DNA of 64,000 nucleotides, taken from positions 4,880,501 through 4,944,500 of the forward strand of contig JAKNSE010000037.1 of NCBI GenBank assembly GCA_023525975.1. The letters are read 5' to 3'. A program made the translations under genes and the position numbers. Of this stretch, positions 11,233 through 20,016 are shown in pieces. How positions within the stretch are numbered: position 1 is the first letter of the stretch; each line of letters opens with the position of its first letter. The notes beneath the pieces were generated by a model. That model searched no databases. It was given only the letters and a program-made list of their open reading frames with translations, and had not been told where the DNA came from. The stretch is from Smallanthus sonchifolius (taxonomy: Eukaryota; Streptophyta; Magnoliopsida; Asterales; Asteraceae).

Positions 11233-11272
<40 letters not shown>
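11054..11272. other. AT-rich spacer ending in a TA microsatellite
   Basis: There is no coding signal. From 11233 to 11272 the sequence is almost pure TA dinucleotide. It abuts the left inverted repeat of the foldback element that follows. Confidence 0.6.
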
Positions 11273-11274
<2 letters not shown>

Positions 11275-11642
11275 GGTGGTTATAATAAAAACCCACTTGA
11301 GTTGAAGAAACCTTGCAAACCATGTTTTTACATATGTAATTTTTTTTTTTGGAATGGATTTTACATTCAATTTTATCACTTTTGGTGAAAAAAATATAAA
11401 AAAGCGCCGAGTAGTTTTTTTTAAATTTTTTTTAAAAAAATCTGACATTTTTTACATATGTAATTGCTGACGTAAGAAAAAAAAACGCTGATTTTGGTTA
11501 CTTTTTACATGTTTTTTTATTTTTTATACCGTTCGGCGTTTTTTTTTTTGCGACTATGCCTTATTTTATACAAATAATTTATCTAAACTTTTTCAAAGGG
11601 TTTGCAAGGTTTTTTCAACTCAATTGGGTTTTCATTCTACCC
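11273..11642. mobile_element. Foldback MITE with ~48-bp inverted termini, TA-microsatellite flanked
   Basis: The left end 11273-11325 (GGGTGG...AAACCCACTTGAG) is the inverse of the right end 11598-11642, with a few mismatches and a small gap. The interior is T-rich, has repeated ACATATGTAATT, and encodes nothing. It is flanked by long TA runs on both sides (11233-11272 and 11650-11719). It is non-autonomous; the superfamily is uncertain. TA flanks would suit a Stowaway/mariner or a Micron-like element. Confidence 0.75.
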
Positions 11643-11646
11643 TTTG

Positions 11647-11647
<1 letters not shown>

Positions 11648-11719
<72 letters not shown>
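11648..11719. repeat. TA dinucleotide microsatellite
   Basis: About 70 bp of uninterrupted TA between two foldback elements. This is probably an expansion of a TA target site shared by both. Confidence 0.9.
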
Positions 11720-11721
<2 letters not shown>

Positions 11722-12054
11722 GAGGGTTCCAGAGAAAATCACACAGTTAGGCGAAAACTGAGAAACCACTAAAAAAACCAATTTAACCAATAATATAATA
11801 ATATTTATTTTTTATTTTATTTTTTTATAAGAGTATCAATGTAATATTACACATTTTTACTAAAAAATTATTTAAATATTGGCTTACGTATACGTAACCC
11901 ATAGTGTTACGTATACGTAACCCATAGTGTTACGTATACGTAAACAGAAAACAAAAAAATTGTGGTTACGTATACGTAACCCATAGTATTACACATTGTT
12001 TTAGTGGTTTTCTTGGTTTTCGACTAACTTTGTGGTTTTCTCTTGAATCCTCCC
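11720..12054. mobile_element. Second foldback MITE with internal TTACGTATACGTAA palindromes
   Basis: The left end from 11720 (GGGAGGGTTCCAGAGAAAAT) is the inverse of the right end down to 12054, and the pairing extends about 57 bp inward (ACCACTAAAA...TTTTAGTGG). TA runs flank it on both sides. The centre (11886-11985) holds four copies of the perfect 14-bp palindrome TTACGTATACGTAA, three of them in 23-bp tandem units. No coding capacity. Confidence 0.8.
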
Positions 12055-12055
12055 C

Positions 12056-12237
12056 TGTATATATATAAAGGGTTGAGTTCATGACAGAACTAACTTTAAT
12101 GAGAGAACTAGAGAACTTATAACGAAAGGTAAAAAAAAAAATCATAACTCAAAATATAAATCAAAAACTAAAAAAGTGGTTCGGAGACCATGTTTCCCAC
12201 GTCGTCATGTTAAAAAAAAGTGCATATGTGTAGTATC
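12056..12237. other. A-rich stretch, possible MITE fragment
   Basis: After a short TATATATA run the sequence reads GGGTTGAGTTCATGACAGAAC and is A-rich to about 12215. No matching inverted end was found and nothing is coded. Confidence 0.35.
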
Positions 12238-12568
12238 ACCCCAAAAACATAATCCACTCCCAAAAACCTAAACCCCCCACCCCACCCCCACCAAAAAACC
12301 TAACCCCACCCACCTCACCACCAAAAAACCTAAACCCCCACACCCACCCCCAAAAACCTAAAACCCCCACACCCACCCCCAAAAACCTAAACCCCCACCC
12401 ACCCCTACCCAAAAACCTAAACCTAAACCCACCCCCATCCCAACCCCCCACCCACCCCCACCCACCCCCACCCAAAAACCTAAACCCACCCACCCCCACC
12501 CAAAAACCTAAACCCACCCTCCCCTACCCTCAAAAACCTAACCCTAAAAACCTAAACCCTACCCTCAA
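12238..12568. repeat. C-rich, telomere-like minisatellite
   Basis: About 330 bp built from irregular units such as CCCCCAAAAACCTAAA and CCACCC, grading at its right end into AACCCTAAAAACCTAAACCC. The plant telomere unit is CCCTAAA, so this resembles degenerate interstitial telomeric sequence expanded as a minisatellite. The minus strand is strongly G-rich with many G-runs and could form quadruplexes. Confidence 0.85.
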
Positions 12569-12900
12569 TTTTAACCAATCATATAAAAATATTTTAAATT
12601 TTGTTTATATTGTTTTATTTATAAGAGTATCATATTATACATTTTTATCAAAAAGTCATTTTAAGTATTGACTTACGTATACGTAACACATAGTGTTAAG
12701 TATACGTAATCAGGAAACAAAAAAATTGCAGTTACGTATACGTAAAATAATCTTTTGGAAAATTGTGTAATATTATATTAATAAACTCAGAAATAAAAAT
12801 AAAAAAATAAAAAAATCTATAAATTATTTGATCGATTCTTGATAGTTTTCTTGATTTTCATTTAACTATACGATTTTATCATAACTTTTCCTGTATGTAT
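12569..12900. mobile_element. Truncated copy of the TTACGTATACGTAA MITE
   Basis: It matches the interior and right half of the element at 11720-12054: AACCAATCATATAA..., the palindrome region, and a right end ending CCTGTATG followed by TATATA. It keeps about three (partly mutated) copies of the 14-bp palindrome. The left terminus is missing and replaced by the C-rich minisatellite. Confidence 0.7.
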
Positions 12901-12982
12901 ATATTATTTCCCTTAAACACAACAATACAAGTAAGAAAATAAGTTGAAAAACCAAGATTACAAATAGTTTACAAGTTGTGCT

Positions 12983-15053
12983 TGTAAGGCCCCTTTCCCG
13001 GGTAACCTCACTTGTTGGATTTACTCATAAACATAGTCATAAACACTGCACTTAAATTAAAAACATTCATTCATTCAATTACAAATCATTCGTCGTTCAA
13101 TTACATAACATAACAGCGGAAGTCTTAACACATATATTAAAGTGGGATGTCAGTCTTGTGTCGGGTAACCTTCACGCCTTCGCACGTCCCTTTCCTTTGT
13201 TACCTGAAATGTATACTAAAAGTCAGCTAACGCTGGTGAGTTCTAGTTTAAAGACAATCATACATAATATTTACCTTATCATGAATATGATGTATATATA
13301 TATATTCATACTTTTAAATATTCTTTACTTTACCGTTCTCACATAACATTCATTGAGGGTATATACATATGTACATACATACTTTCTTTGGGAGAACACA
13401 TATTGGCCATAATCTTAAGGGAGATCAACCCGTCATACTTGTCGCGAATGTCACGAAGACATCGCTGTCAGAACTACCGTCGTAGCCCATTTCATTACCG
13501 TCCGGCTCTAGAAAACCGTCCGTCATATCATTAAATCCGTCCGGCAACCTTTGTCCGTCCGCTCTTTACCGTCCTACCGTCGTAGTCCGTCATTTTTGTC
13601 CGTCTGCCCTAGGGCATCCGTTTCCCACGTGACCATTATGTATGCAACCGTTCTACATTAGTTAAGGCTTGCTTCGACCGTCCATTAATACCTTTTCATA
13701 CGTCCTAGCTTGCGAAGGAACGTTTTTGTCCCGGTTGCAAAATAGTCACGTGGTCGTCCGTCTACCGAAGTAGCCGTTGTCATAGAAGGGTTTATAACGT
13801 TTACATTCATTCATAACATGCAATATATATGTAATATAAAGCAAGATTTCATTCTTTTACGTTATGTCCTTCTTTCATTCATTCTTTATATCATACGCTT
13901 CATTCTTTATTCATAATTCATTTTCACATATATAAGTATTTATATATATATTTATATATACGTATGATCACATTGACACTTATAGCATTTATTCATTTAG
14001 TGTATACACTTCAGCCCCAAAACGTTTATAAATCATTTGCACATTACATAGAAGGGGGCACATAGAACTCACCTGATAGGCGGGTCCCTGAAGTATAATA
14101 GCTGGTTTCGAAACGTCACTAAGGTCACCCACAATCTGTATAATAAAGTCATACATATAAGGTAGGGCTCCTAAATGACACTAGACATTACTATTCTTGA
14201 ACTCAGTAGTTTCGGGTGGTGGGTCGCATCGAAACTATGGTAGTTTCGAGCTATGGTTTTACACTCGAAACTAGGTAGTTTCGAGTCATAATCCTTCTAT
14301 CGAAACTAGGTAGTTTCGAGTCATTAACTTATGAAAAATCTTAGTTTAGGTTCAAGGTGACACTCGAAACTAGGTAGTTTCGAGTCATGAGTTCCTATCG
14401 AAACTATGGTAGTTTCGAGTCATTGGCTGCTATCGAAACTAGATAGTTTCGAGTCAAACCTGACTATCGAAACTAGAGTAGTTTCGATGGGTCTGTATGT
14501 ATCGAAACTATAGTTTCGAGTCATGGGTCTGCACTTATCGCCATTTCCAAAAATCTGAAGTTTTGCATGCAGGTCTGATTCGAGTCGATATCTCAGTTTT
14601 CCAAGATCAAAACGTTGGGTTTTCATTCTAGATGCTATATCTAAGCTCATTTTCATGTTTCATCCTCAAAATCGCTATCTTTTTAGCCAAAACCCGAAAA
14701 CTCCCAAAACGAGCAAAAACTCATAATGTGATCGAATTGATACCTGGATTGGATTTCTGATTCAGAGGATATGATCACGAGCACAGCAGCAACGTTTTCC
14801 TGGATTCCCGAGTTGATCCGTCACTTTCTCTCTCTAGACCCGAGCTCTCCTTTCTCTCTCTAAAAGCTGCGTGAGTGGAGAAATGAGCAGGGAAGAGGGG
14901 CTGCCTTGCCTCTTATGCGACTGGGCTTCCCTCGGCCCATTGAGGCCGAGCCCAAGCCCGTTCCCTTTGTTTAAATACTCTGGCTAAAACACCGGTCTCG
15001 CTATTTTTTTTTTTTTTATTTTTTTTTTGTTTTATTATTTTTGGGATGTTACA
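12983..15053 (-). repeat. 3' LTR of the Tekay element
   Basis: 2071 bp, TG...CA, identical to 20017-22087 wherever compared. Going along the plus strand it holds a region rich in CCGTCCG words (13498-13610), TATA-rich sequence near 13925-13965, the palindrome array (14228-14523), pyrimidine tracts and a TATTTAAA box on the minus strand near 14969-14976. Short frames inside it are chance openings. Confidence 0.95.
14228..14523. repeat. Array of eight palindromes CGAAACTA..TAGTTTCG in the Tekay LTR
   Basis: Eight units of the form TCGAAACTA(G/T)GTAGTTTCGA are separated by unlike spacers of about 11-41 bp. Most are followed by GTCAT. The duplicate array is at 21262-21557. On the minus strand (the element's sense) the array ends about 68 bp before a TATA-like TTATAT at 14155-14160. 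A second TATA candidate lies upstream at 14969-14976, so the array is either promoter-proximal or in the transcribed leader. Confidence 0.9.
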
Positions 15054-15092
15054 AGTCTACCCTCCTTAAAGAGGTTTCGTCCTCGGAACTGC

Positions 15093-18000
15093 TTATACGT
15101 TAAATAATTGAGGGTATAGTCCCCTCATCTCGTCTTCTTTTTCCCACGTGGCTTCTGATCCTTTTCTGTGCTTCCATTGTATTTTGACTAGCTGAATCGA
15201 CTTATTGCGTAGTCGTTTCTCAGCTCGATCAAGAATTGCTATTGGTTCCTCTACATAATTCAAACTGTTGTCCACCTCGATCTCGTCGTAAGGTATGTGA
15301 GCCGTGTCGTCAGCCAGGCACTTGCGTAAGTGCGACACGTGAAACGTAGGGTGTATTCCACTAAGCTCAACGGGTAAGTCGAGTCTGTAAGCTACTTGAC
15401 CCACTCTTGCTAAAATCTTGAAAGGTCCGACAAACCTTGGACTTAGTTTGCCACGCTTTCTGAATCGGATGATTCCTTTCCATGGTGATACCTTTAACAG
15501 TACCATGTCCCCCACTTGAAACTCTAAATCCCTTCTTCTCTTATCCGCGTATGATTTCTGTCTATCTTTTGCGGCTTTCATTCGAGCTTTGATTTGATCA
15601 AATTTCTCGGAAGTAGCTTTGACCACTTCGAGACTTGCAAAATCCTTCTGCCCAATTTCCCCCCAACAAACCGGGGTTCTGCATTTCCTCCCATACAACA
15701 TTTCAAATGGTGGCATGCCAATAGTTGTGTGATAGCTGTTGTTATATGAAAATTCTGCCAATGGTAGATGGCTGTCCCAACTTCCACCGAAGTCAATGAT
15801 ACAGGCCCGGAGCATGTCCTCCAAGGTCTGAATGGTCCTTTCAGATTGACCATCGGTTTGAGGATGGTAAGCGGTGCTGATGTTCAATCTAGTGCCCATC
15901 GCTTCATTGAATTTCTTCCAAAACCTTGACGTGAATCTAGTATCCCTGTCGGACACAATCGACAGCGGCATACCATGTCTGCTCACAATTTCTTTGATAA
16001 ATACTTCTGCTAGCTTTTCGGACGAAGAAGTCTCACGTATTGGCAAGAAGTGAGCACTCTTTGTCAAGCGGTCGACGATCACCCAAATGGTATCATTGCC
16101 TTTAGCTGTTCGCGGTAGCTTGGTAATGAAGTCCATCGTGATCTCCTCCCATTTCCACTCCGGTATTGGTAGAGGTTGCATTTTTCCACATGGCTTTTGG
16201 TGCTCGGCTTTAACTAGGGAACAAGTTAGGCACTTGTTCACGTACTCAGTCACATCATTCTTCATGCCAGGCCACCAGTATTCTTTCTTCAAGTCTTGAT
16301 ACATTTTGTTTGTCCCGGGGTGGATAGAATAACGAGACTTATGGGCCTCATCGAGTATTTTGGCTCTAAGCTCGCCAATCTTAGGTATCCACATCCGGCC
16401 AAACCTAGTTCGTACTCCGTATGCATTTGTATCTAAGTTCCCTTGTTGTCCTACTATTCTTTCCCGTTTCACATTTCTTTCTAACAGTGCTTCATCTTGT
16501 GCCTTTGATATTTCACCCATCAAGTCTGGTGTTAAAATCAGCTGACACGCTTTGATCCGGATAGGTGTCGATTCTTCCTTTCTACTTAAAGCGTCAGCCA
16601 CTACGTTTGCCTTGCCTGGATGGTACAATATTTCACAGTCATAGTCTTTCAGTAGTTCTAACCACCTTCTTTGCCTCATGTTTAGTTCCTTTTGTTCGAA
16701 AAAATATTTCAAGCTTTTGTGATCGGAGTAGATGGTGCATTTAACTCCATACAAGTAGTGCCTCCATATTTTCAACGCGAAAACCACTGCTGCTAACTCT
16801 AGGTCGTGCGTTGGGTAGTTAACCTCGTGAATCTTTAGTTGTCGAGAGGCATAAGCAATTACCTTTCCTCGTTGCATAAGTACGCAACCCAAACCCTGCC
16901 CCGAAGCGTCAGAGTAGACTACCAAGTCTTCATTTCCTTCAGGTAGTGTTAAGACTGGAGCTTGGGTTAATCGTGCCTTAAGTTCCTCAAACGCGTTGTT
17001 TTGGGTTTGACCCCATTCATATTTCACTTCCTTCCGTGTCAATTTAGTTAGTGGCGAGGCTATCCTTGAGAAATCTTGAATGAACCTTCGATAGTAGCCT
17101 GCCAATCCCAGAAAACTTCGTATCTCTGTTGGTGTCTTTGGGACGTTCCATTCCTTTACTGTCTCGATCTTTGCAGGATCTACCATGATTCCGTTTGGGT
17201 TTATTACGTGACCTAGGAATTGGACTTCTCTAAGCCAGAACGCGCATTTAGAGAACTTTGCGTATAATCTTTCCTGCTTTAACACCTCCAGAACCTCTCT
17301 TAGGTGACAATGGTGATCACCCTCGCTTTTTGAATACACCAGTATGTCATCTATAAAAACTATCACCGATCGATCCAACATTGGTCGACATACTCTATTC
17401 ATCAAATCCATGAACGCTGCTGGTGCGTTGGTCAATCCGAAGGACATCACGAGAAACTCATAATGCCCATAACGCGTGCGAAACGCGGTCTTGGGTACGT
17501 CTTCTTCTCTTACTTTCAACTGATGGTAACCCGACCTAAGATCGATCTTTGAGAACCAACTCGCTCCTTGCAGTTGATCAAAAAGGTCATCTATCCTAGG
17601 TAGTGGGTATTTGTTCTTTACCGTTCTCTTGTTCAATTCGCGGTAGTCGATGCACATGCGCATACTGCCGTCCTTCTTCTTTACAAATAGTACCGGAGCG
17701 CCCCATGGTGAGATGCTCGGTCTAATAAATCCTTTCTCGGTTAGTTCCTCTAGTTGAGACATTAATTCTTTCATTTCTGACGGAGCCAATCGGTAGGGGG
17801 CTTTGGCAACGGGCTCAGCTCCTGGCAGTAAGTCAATCTGAAATTCTATTTCCCGATCGGGTGGTAACCCAGGTAGATCCTCAGGGAATACTTCCGGAAA
17901 GTTGCACACCACGGGTACATTCTCGAGTTCATTCATTTTCGTTCTATCATCAATAACATATGCCAGATAAGCTTCGCAACCGCGCCTCATGTAACTTTCG

Positions 18001-19661
18001 GCCTTGATCATCGAGATGATGTTCGGCATCGTGCAATTCCAATCCCCATAAACCGTAATTGGACTGCCGCTTGGAGCCTTGAGGTGTATCCTCTTACGTT
18101 TACATATGATTTGAGCTTCGTTGGCAGCTAGCCAATCCATACCCAATACTATATCGAATCCTCCTAAGGTGAGAAGGAATAGTCTAGAAGGAAACTTATG
18201 TCCCTCTATTTCTATGATGCAATCCTCTGTTACTTGGAATACTGCCGAATTTTTACCAACGGCAGTTTGTACGCTAAAGGCCTTTACTATGGTGTTGATA
18301 GAGCAATCCAGTTTACGACTAAATGCATTTGATATGAAGCTTTTACTAGCACCAGAATCAAATAAGATAGCAGCACGTTCATCATTAACTAGAAACGTAC
18401 CTGACACGACATCAGGATTTCCCCTTGCTTCTTCCTCAGTTAAGGCATAGGCCCGAGTCCTTGCCTTTTGTTGTTCCTGTTCCCTCTCCTTTCCCGAACC
18501 AGATTGGCCGGCCTTCTTGCAGTTCTTTGTCAGATGTCCAAACAATCCACATACTTGACATTTGACATCCTTCAAACAATCTCGGGAGTAGTGCCCCGGC
18601 CTCCCGCACTTATAACACACGGTGGTGCCGATTCGACACTCGCCAAGATGTTGCCTTCCACATCTCTTGCATGTTTCATATCCGTCCAACCTTGGTTTCT
18701 TAATTTCAGCTGTTTCTTTCCCTTTTCCGGTGCCTCTAGACGGGTTCTCCCACTTTCTCTTTTGTGTCTCAGGTGCCGGGTCCTCATTGGCATAATCGTC
18801 GTAGACGATTCCAGACAGGTTGACTACCGACTCGAAGGTCGATGGTAGATTAGCTTTTACATGAACACGGACCCTTTGTGGTAGACCTTTGACATAGTAT
18901 TTGATCAGACGATCTTCAGTTTCCACCAAGTGTGGTACCAGTTGAGCCAGCTCATTGAATCTTGAGGTATACTGGCGATGAGTCTTGCTGCCAGCTTTGA
19001 AGTTTAGGAACTCGTTCTCCACACGATCAATCTCATTTTGTGGGCAGAACTTTTGGATTATGAGCTTCTTCAGGTCTTCCCATGTCATTCTGGCAATAGC
19101 ATTTGGCGACTTTGTTCTTTGAATATTCCTCCACCAACTTAGTGCCTCATTGGTGAAAGAATGAGCGACATACTTAACAGCCTGGTCCGGGCGACACTCA
19201 CTGATGTTGATTACAGCATTCATCCTCTCAATCCATTCGAACGTAGCCACTGAATCCTTGTTACCATCAAACTTGGGTGGGTCTCCATCCTTGAAACCTT
19301 TGTAAGTACACCCACGGTTGCTTGATGCCACTTTTACTTCATCCCCGTCACTGTCATAAATTTTCTCTTCCTTGTTCCCTTCATCCTCTTCTTTGCTTTT
19401 CTTAAGTGCTTCAGATAGTAGGTCAGGCAATACCTTCTTCAAAGTGAGCACAACTTCCCGGGCAATAGCATCCCTGACTTCAGGTTCCAACTGTATAGGC
19501 CCTGGACTGTCGTCCCTAATTGGGGTCACTTCTGTTTCGTGCACACTTTCGGTGTGCTCTGCGTGCACACTCTCTTCTTCTTCAAATCTTGGGTTCAACG
19601 GAGGTCTACCTCGTCGGCCAGTGCGACCGCCTCGAGGTCCTGTTCTTCCTCCGCCAGCCAT
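15093..19661 (-). CDS. Gag-Pol polyprotein of the Tekay chromovirus, intact
   Basis: A single frame of 1522 residues from ATG 19661. In order: an Arg/Gly-rich N-terminus; Gag core (about 110-290); zinc knuckles CYKCGRPGHYSRDC (about 349) and CQVCGLFGHLTKNC (about 366); protease LFDSGASKSF (about 431); RT with KIDLRSGYHQLKV and the catalytic FIDDILVYS (about 764); RNase H YSDASGQGLG (about 912); the integrase HHCC region (about 1118-1150) and catalytic D, D, E in MDFITKL, VSDRDTRF and QSERTIQ (about 1177-1273). A C-terminal chromodomain (about 1470-1520, ILDRAEKRLRNK...WEKEDEM) is thought to guide integration to particular chromatin. There are no stops or frameshifts. The frame starts about 340 bp inside the primer site. 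Confidence 0.97.
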   Translation of the reverse strand: MAGGGRTGPRGGRTGRRGRPPLNPRFEEEESVHAEHTESVHETEVTPIRDDSPGPIQLEPEVRDAIAREVVLTLKKVLPDLLSEALKKSKEEDEGNKEEKIYDSDGDEVKVASSNRGCTYKGFKDGDPPKFDGNKDSVATFEWIERMNAVINISECRPDQAVKYVAHSFTNEALSWWRNIQRTKSPNAIARMTWEDLKKLIIQKFCPQNEIDRVENEFLNFKAGSKTHRQYTSRFNELAQLVPHLVETEDRLIKYYVKGLPQRVRVHVKANLPSTFESVVNLSGIVYDDYANEDPAPETQKRKWENPSRGTGKGKETAEIKKPRLDGYETCKRCGRQHLGECRIGTTVCYKCGRPGHYSRDCLKDVKCQVCGLFGHLTKNCKKAGQSGSGKEREQEQQKARTRAYALTEEEARGNPDVVSGTFLVNDERAAILFDSGASKSFISNAFSRKLDCSINTIVKAFSVQTAVGKNSAVFQVTEDCIIEIEGHKFPSRLFLLTLGGFDIVLGMDWLAANEAQIICKRKRIHLKAPSGSPITVYGDWNCTMPNIISMIKAESYMRRGCEAYLAYVIDDRTKMNELENVPVVCNFPEVFPEDLPGLPPDREIEFQIDLLPGAEPVAKAPYRLAPSEMKELMSQLEELTEKGFIRPSISPWGAPVLFVKKKDGSMRMCIDYRELNKRTVKNKYPLPRIDDLFDQLQGASWFSKIDLRSGYHQLKVREEDVPKTAFRTRYGHYEFLVMSFGLTNAPAAFMDLMNRVCRPMLDRSVIVFIDDILVYSKSEGDHHCHLREVLEVLKQERLYAKFSKCAFWLREVQFLGHVINPNGIMVDPAKIETVKEWNVPKTPTEIRSFLGLAGYYRRFIQDFSRIASPLTKLTRKEVKYEWGQTQNNAFEELKARLTQAPVLTLPEGNEDLVVYSDASGQGLGCVLMQRGKVIAYASRQLKIHEVNYPTHDLELAAVVFALKIWRHYLYGVKCTIYSDHKSLKYFFEQKELNMRQRRWLELLKDYDCEILYHPGKANVVADALSRKEESTPIRIKACQLILTPDLMGEISKAQDEALLERNVKRERIVGQQGNLDTNAYGVRTRFGRMWIPKIGELRAKILDEAHKSRYSIHPGTNKMYQDLKKEYWWPGMKNDVTEYVNKCLTCSLVKAEHQKPCGKMQPLPIPEWKWEEITMDFITKLPRTAKGNDTIWVIVDRLTKSAHFLPIRETSSSEKLAEVFIKEIVSRHGMPLSIVSDRDTRFTSRFWKKFNEAMGTRLNISTAYHPQTDGQSERTIQTLEDMLRACIIDFGGSWDSHLPLAEFSYNNSYHTTIGMPPFEMLYGRKCRTPVCWGEIGQKDFASLEVVKATSEKFDQIKARMKAAKDRQKSYADKRRRDLEFQVGDMVLLKVSPWKGIIRFRKRGKLSPRFVGPFKILARVGQVAYRLDLPVELSGIHPTFHVSHLRKCLADDTAHIPYDEIEVDNSLNYVEEPIAILDRAEKRLRNKSIQLVKIQWKHRKGSEATWEKEDEMRGLYPQLFNV

Positions 19662-20001
19662 AATTCTTAATTTCCTGATAGTTACAAAAGGGGATACATC
19701 AATGTCATTTCTTCAGATCATAGTTTGGAACAGTACGAGCAAGGTAAATTCTTAATTACAGTGACCGGTTTGTGATTACTAATTTACATTGCTTTTCGGG
19801 TTCAAAACTCTTCAAATCAGTCATGGCATTAACATCTATTTGTTCTAAGTTATGGTATCTATTCTTATGCAAGAGTATTAACTTTACTACTTACTTACCG
19901 TGCTGGCGTTGGCGTTGGTTACCCATACTGACATCCGTGCGTTGGTCCCATAATCAGTTTGAGTCCAGACATTTAGGGATGTCTGAATCTCTCAAACTAT
20001 T

Positions 20002-20013
20002 GCTCTGATACCA
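20002..20013 (-). promoter_or_regulatory. Primer-binding site (tRNA-iMet) of the Tekay element
   Basis: On the minus strand TGGTATCAGAGC begins three bases inside the 5' LTR. It is the standard complement to the 3' end of plant initiator-Met tRNA, used to prime minus-strand DNA synthesis. Confidence 0.95.
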
Positions 20014-20016
20014 ACT

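Noticed and set aside
12236..12517. 93-codon Gly/Phe/Trp-rich minus-strand frame
   Set aside because: A translation of the C-rich minisatellite; the apparent repeats are the DNA repeat.
13158..13346. 62-codon frame on the plus strand, repeated exactly at 20192-20380
   Set aside because: It recurs only because it lies in the duplicated Tekay LTR; it has no domain or start context of its own.
14228..14523. Palindromic repeats with unlike spacers, superficially CRISPR-like
   Set aside because: The units lie inside both LTRs of a plant retrotransposon, the spacers are only about 11-41 bp and very uneven, no cas genes exist and the DNA is eukaryotic.
14420..14656. 78-codon minus-strand frame in the Tekay LTR, repeated at 21454-21690
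   Set aside because: Duplicated by the LTR. It runs through the palindrome array and has no protein character.
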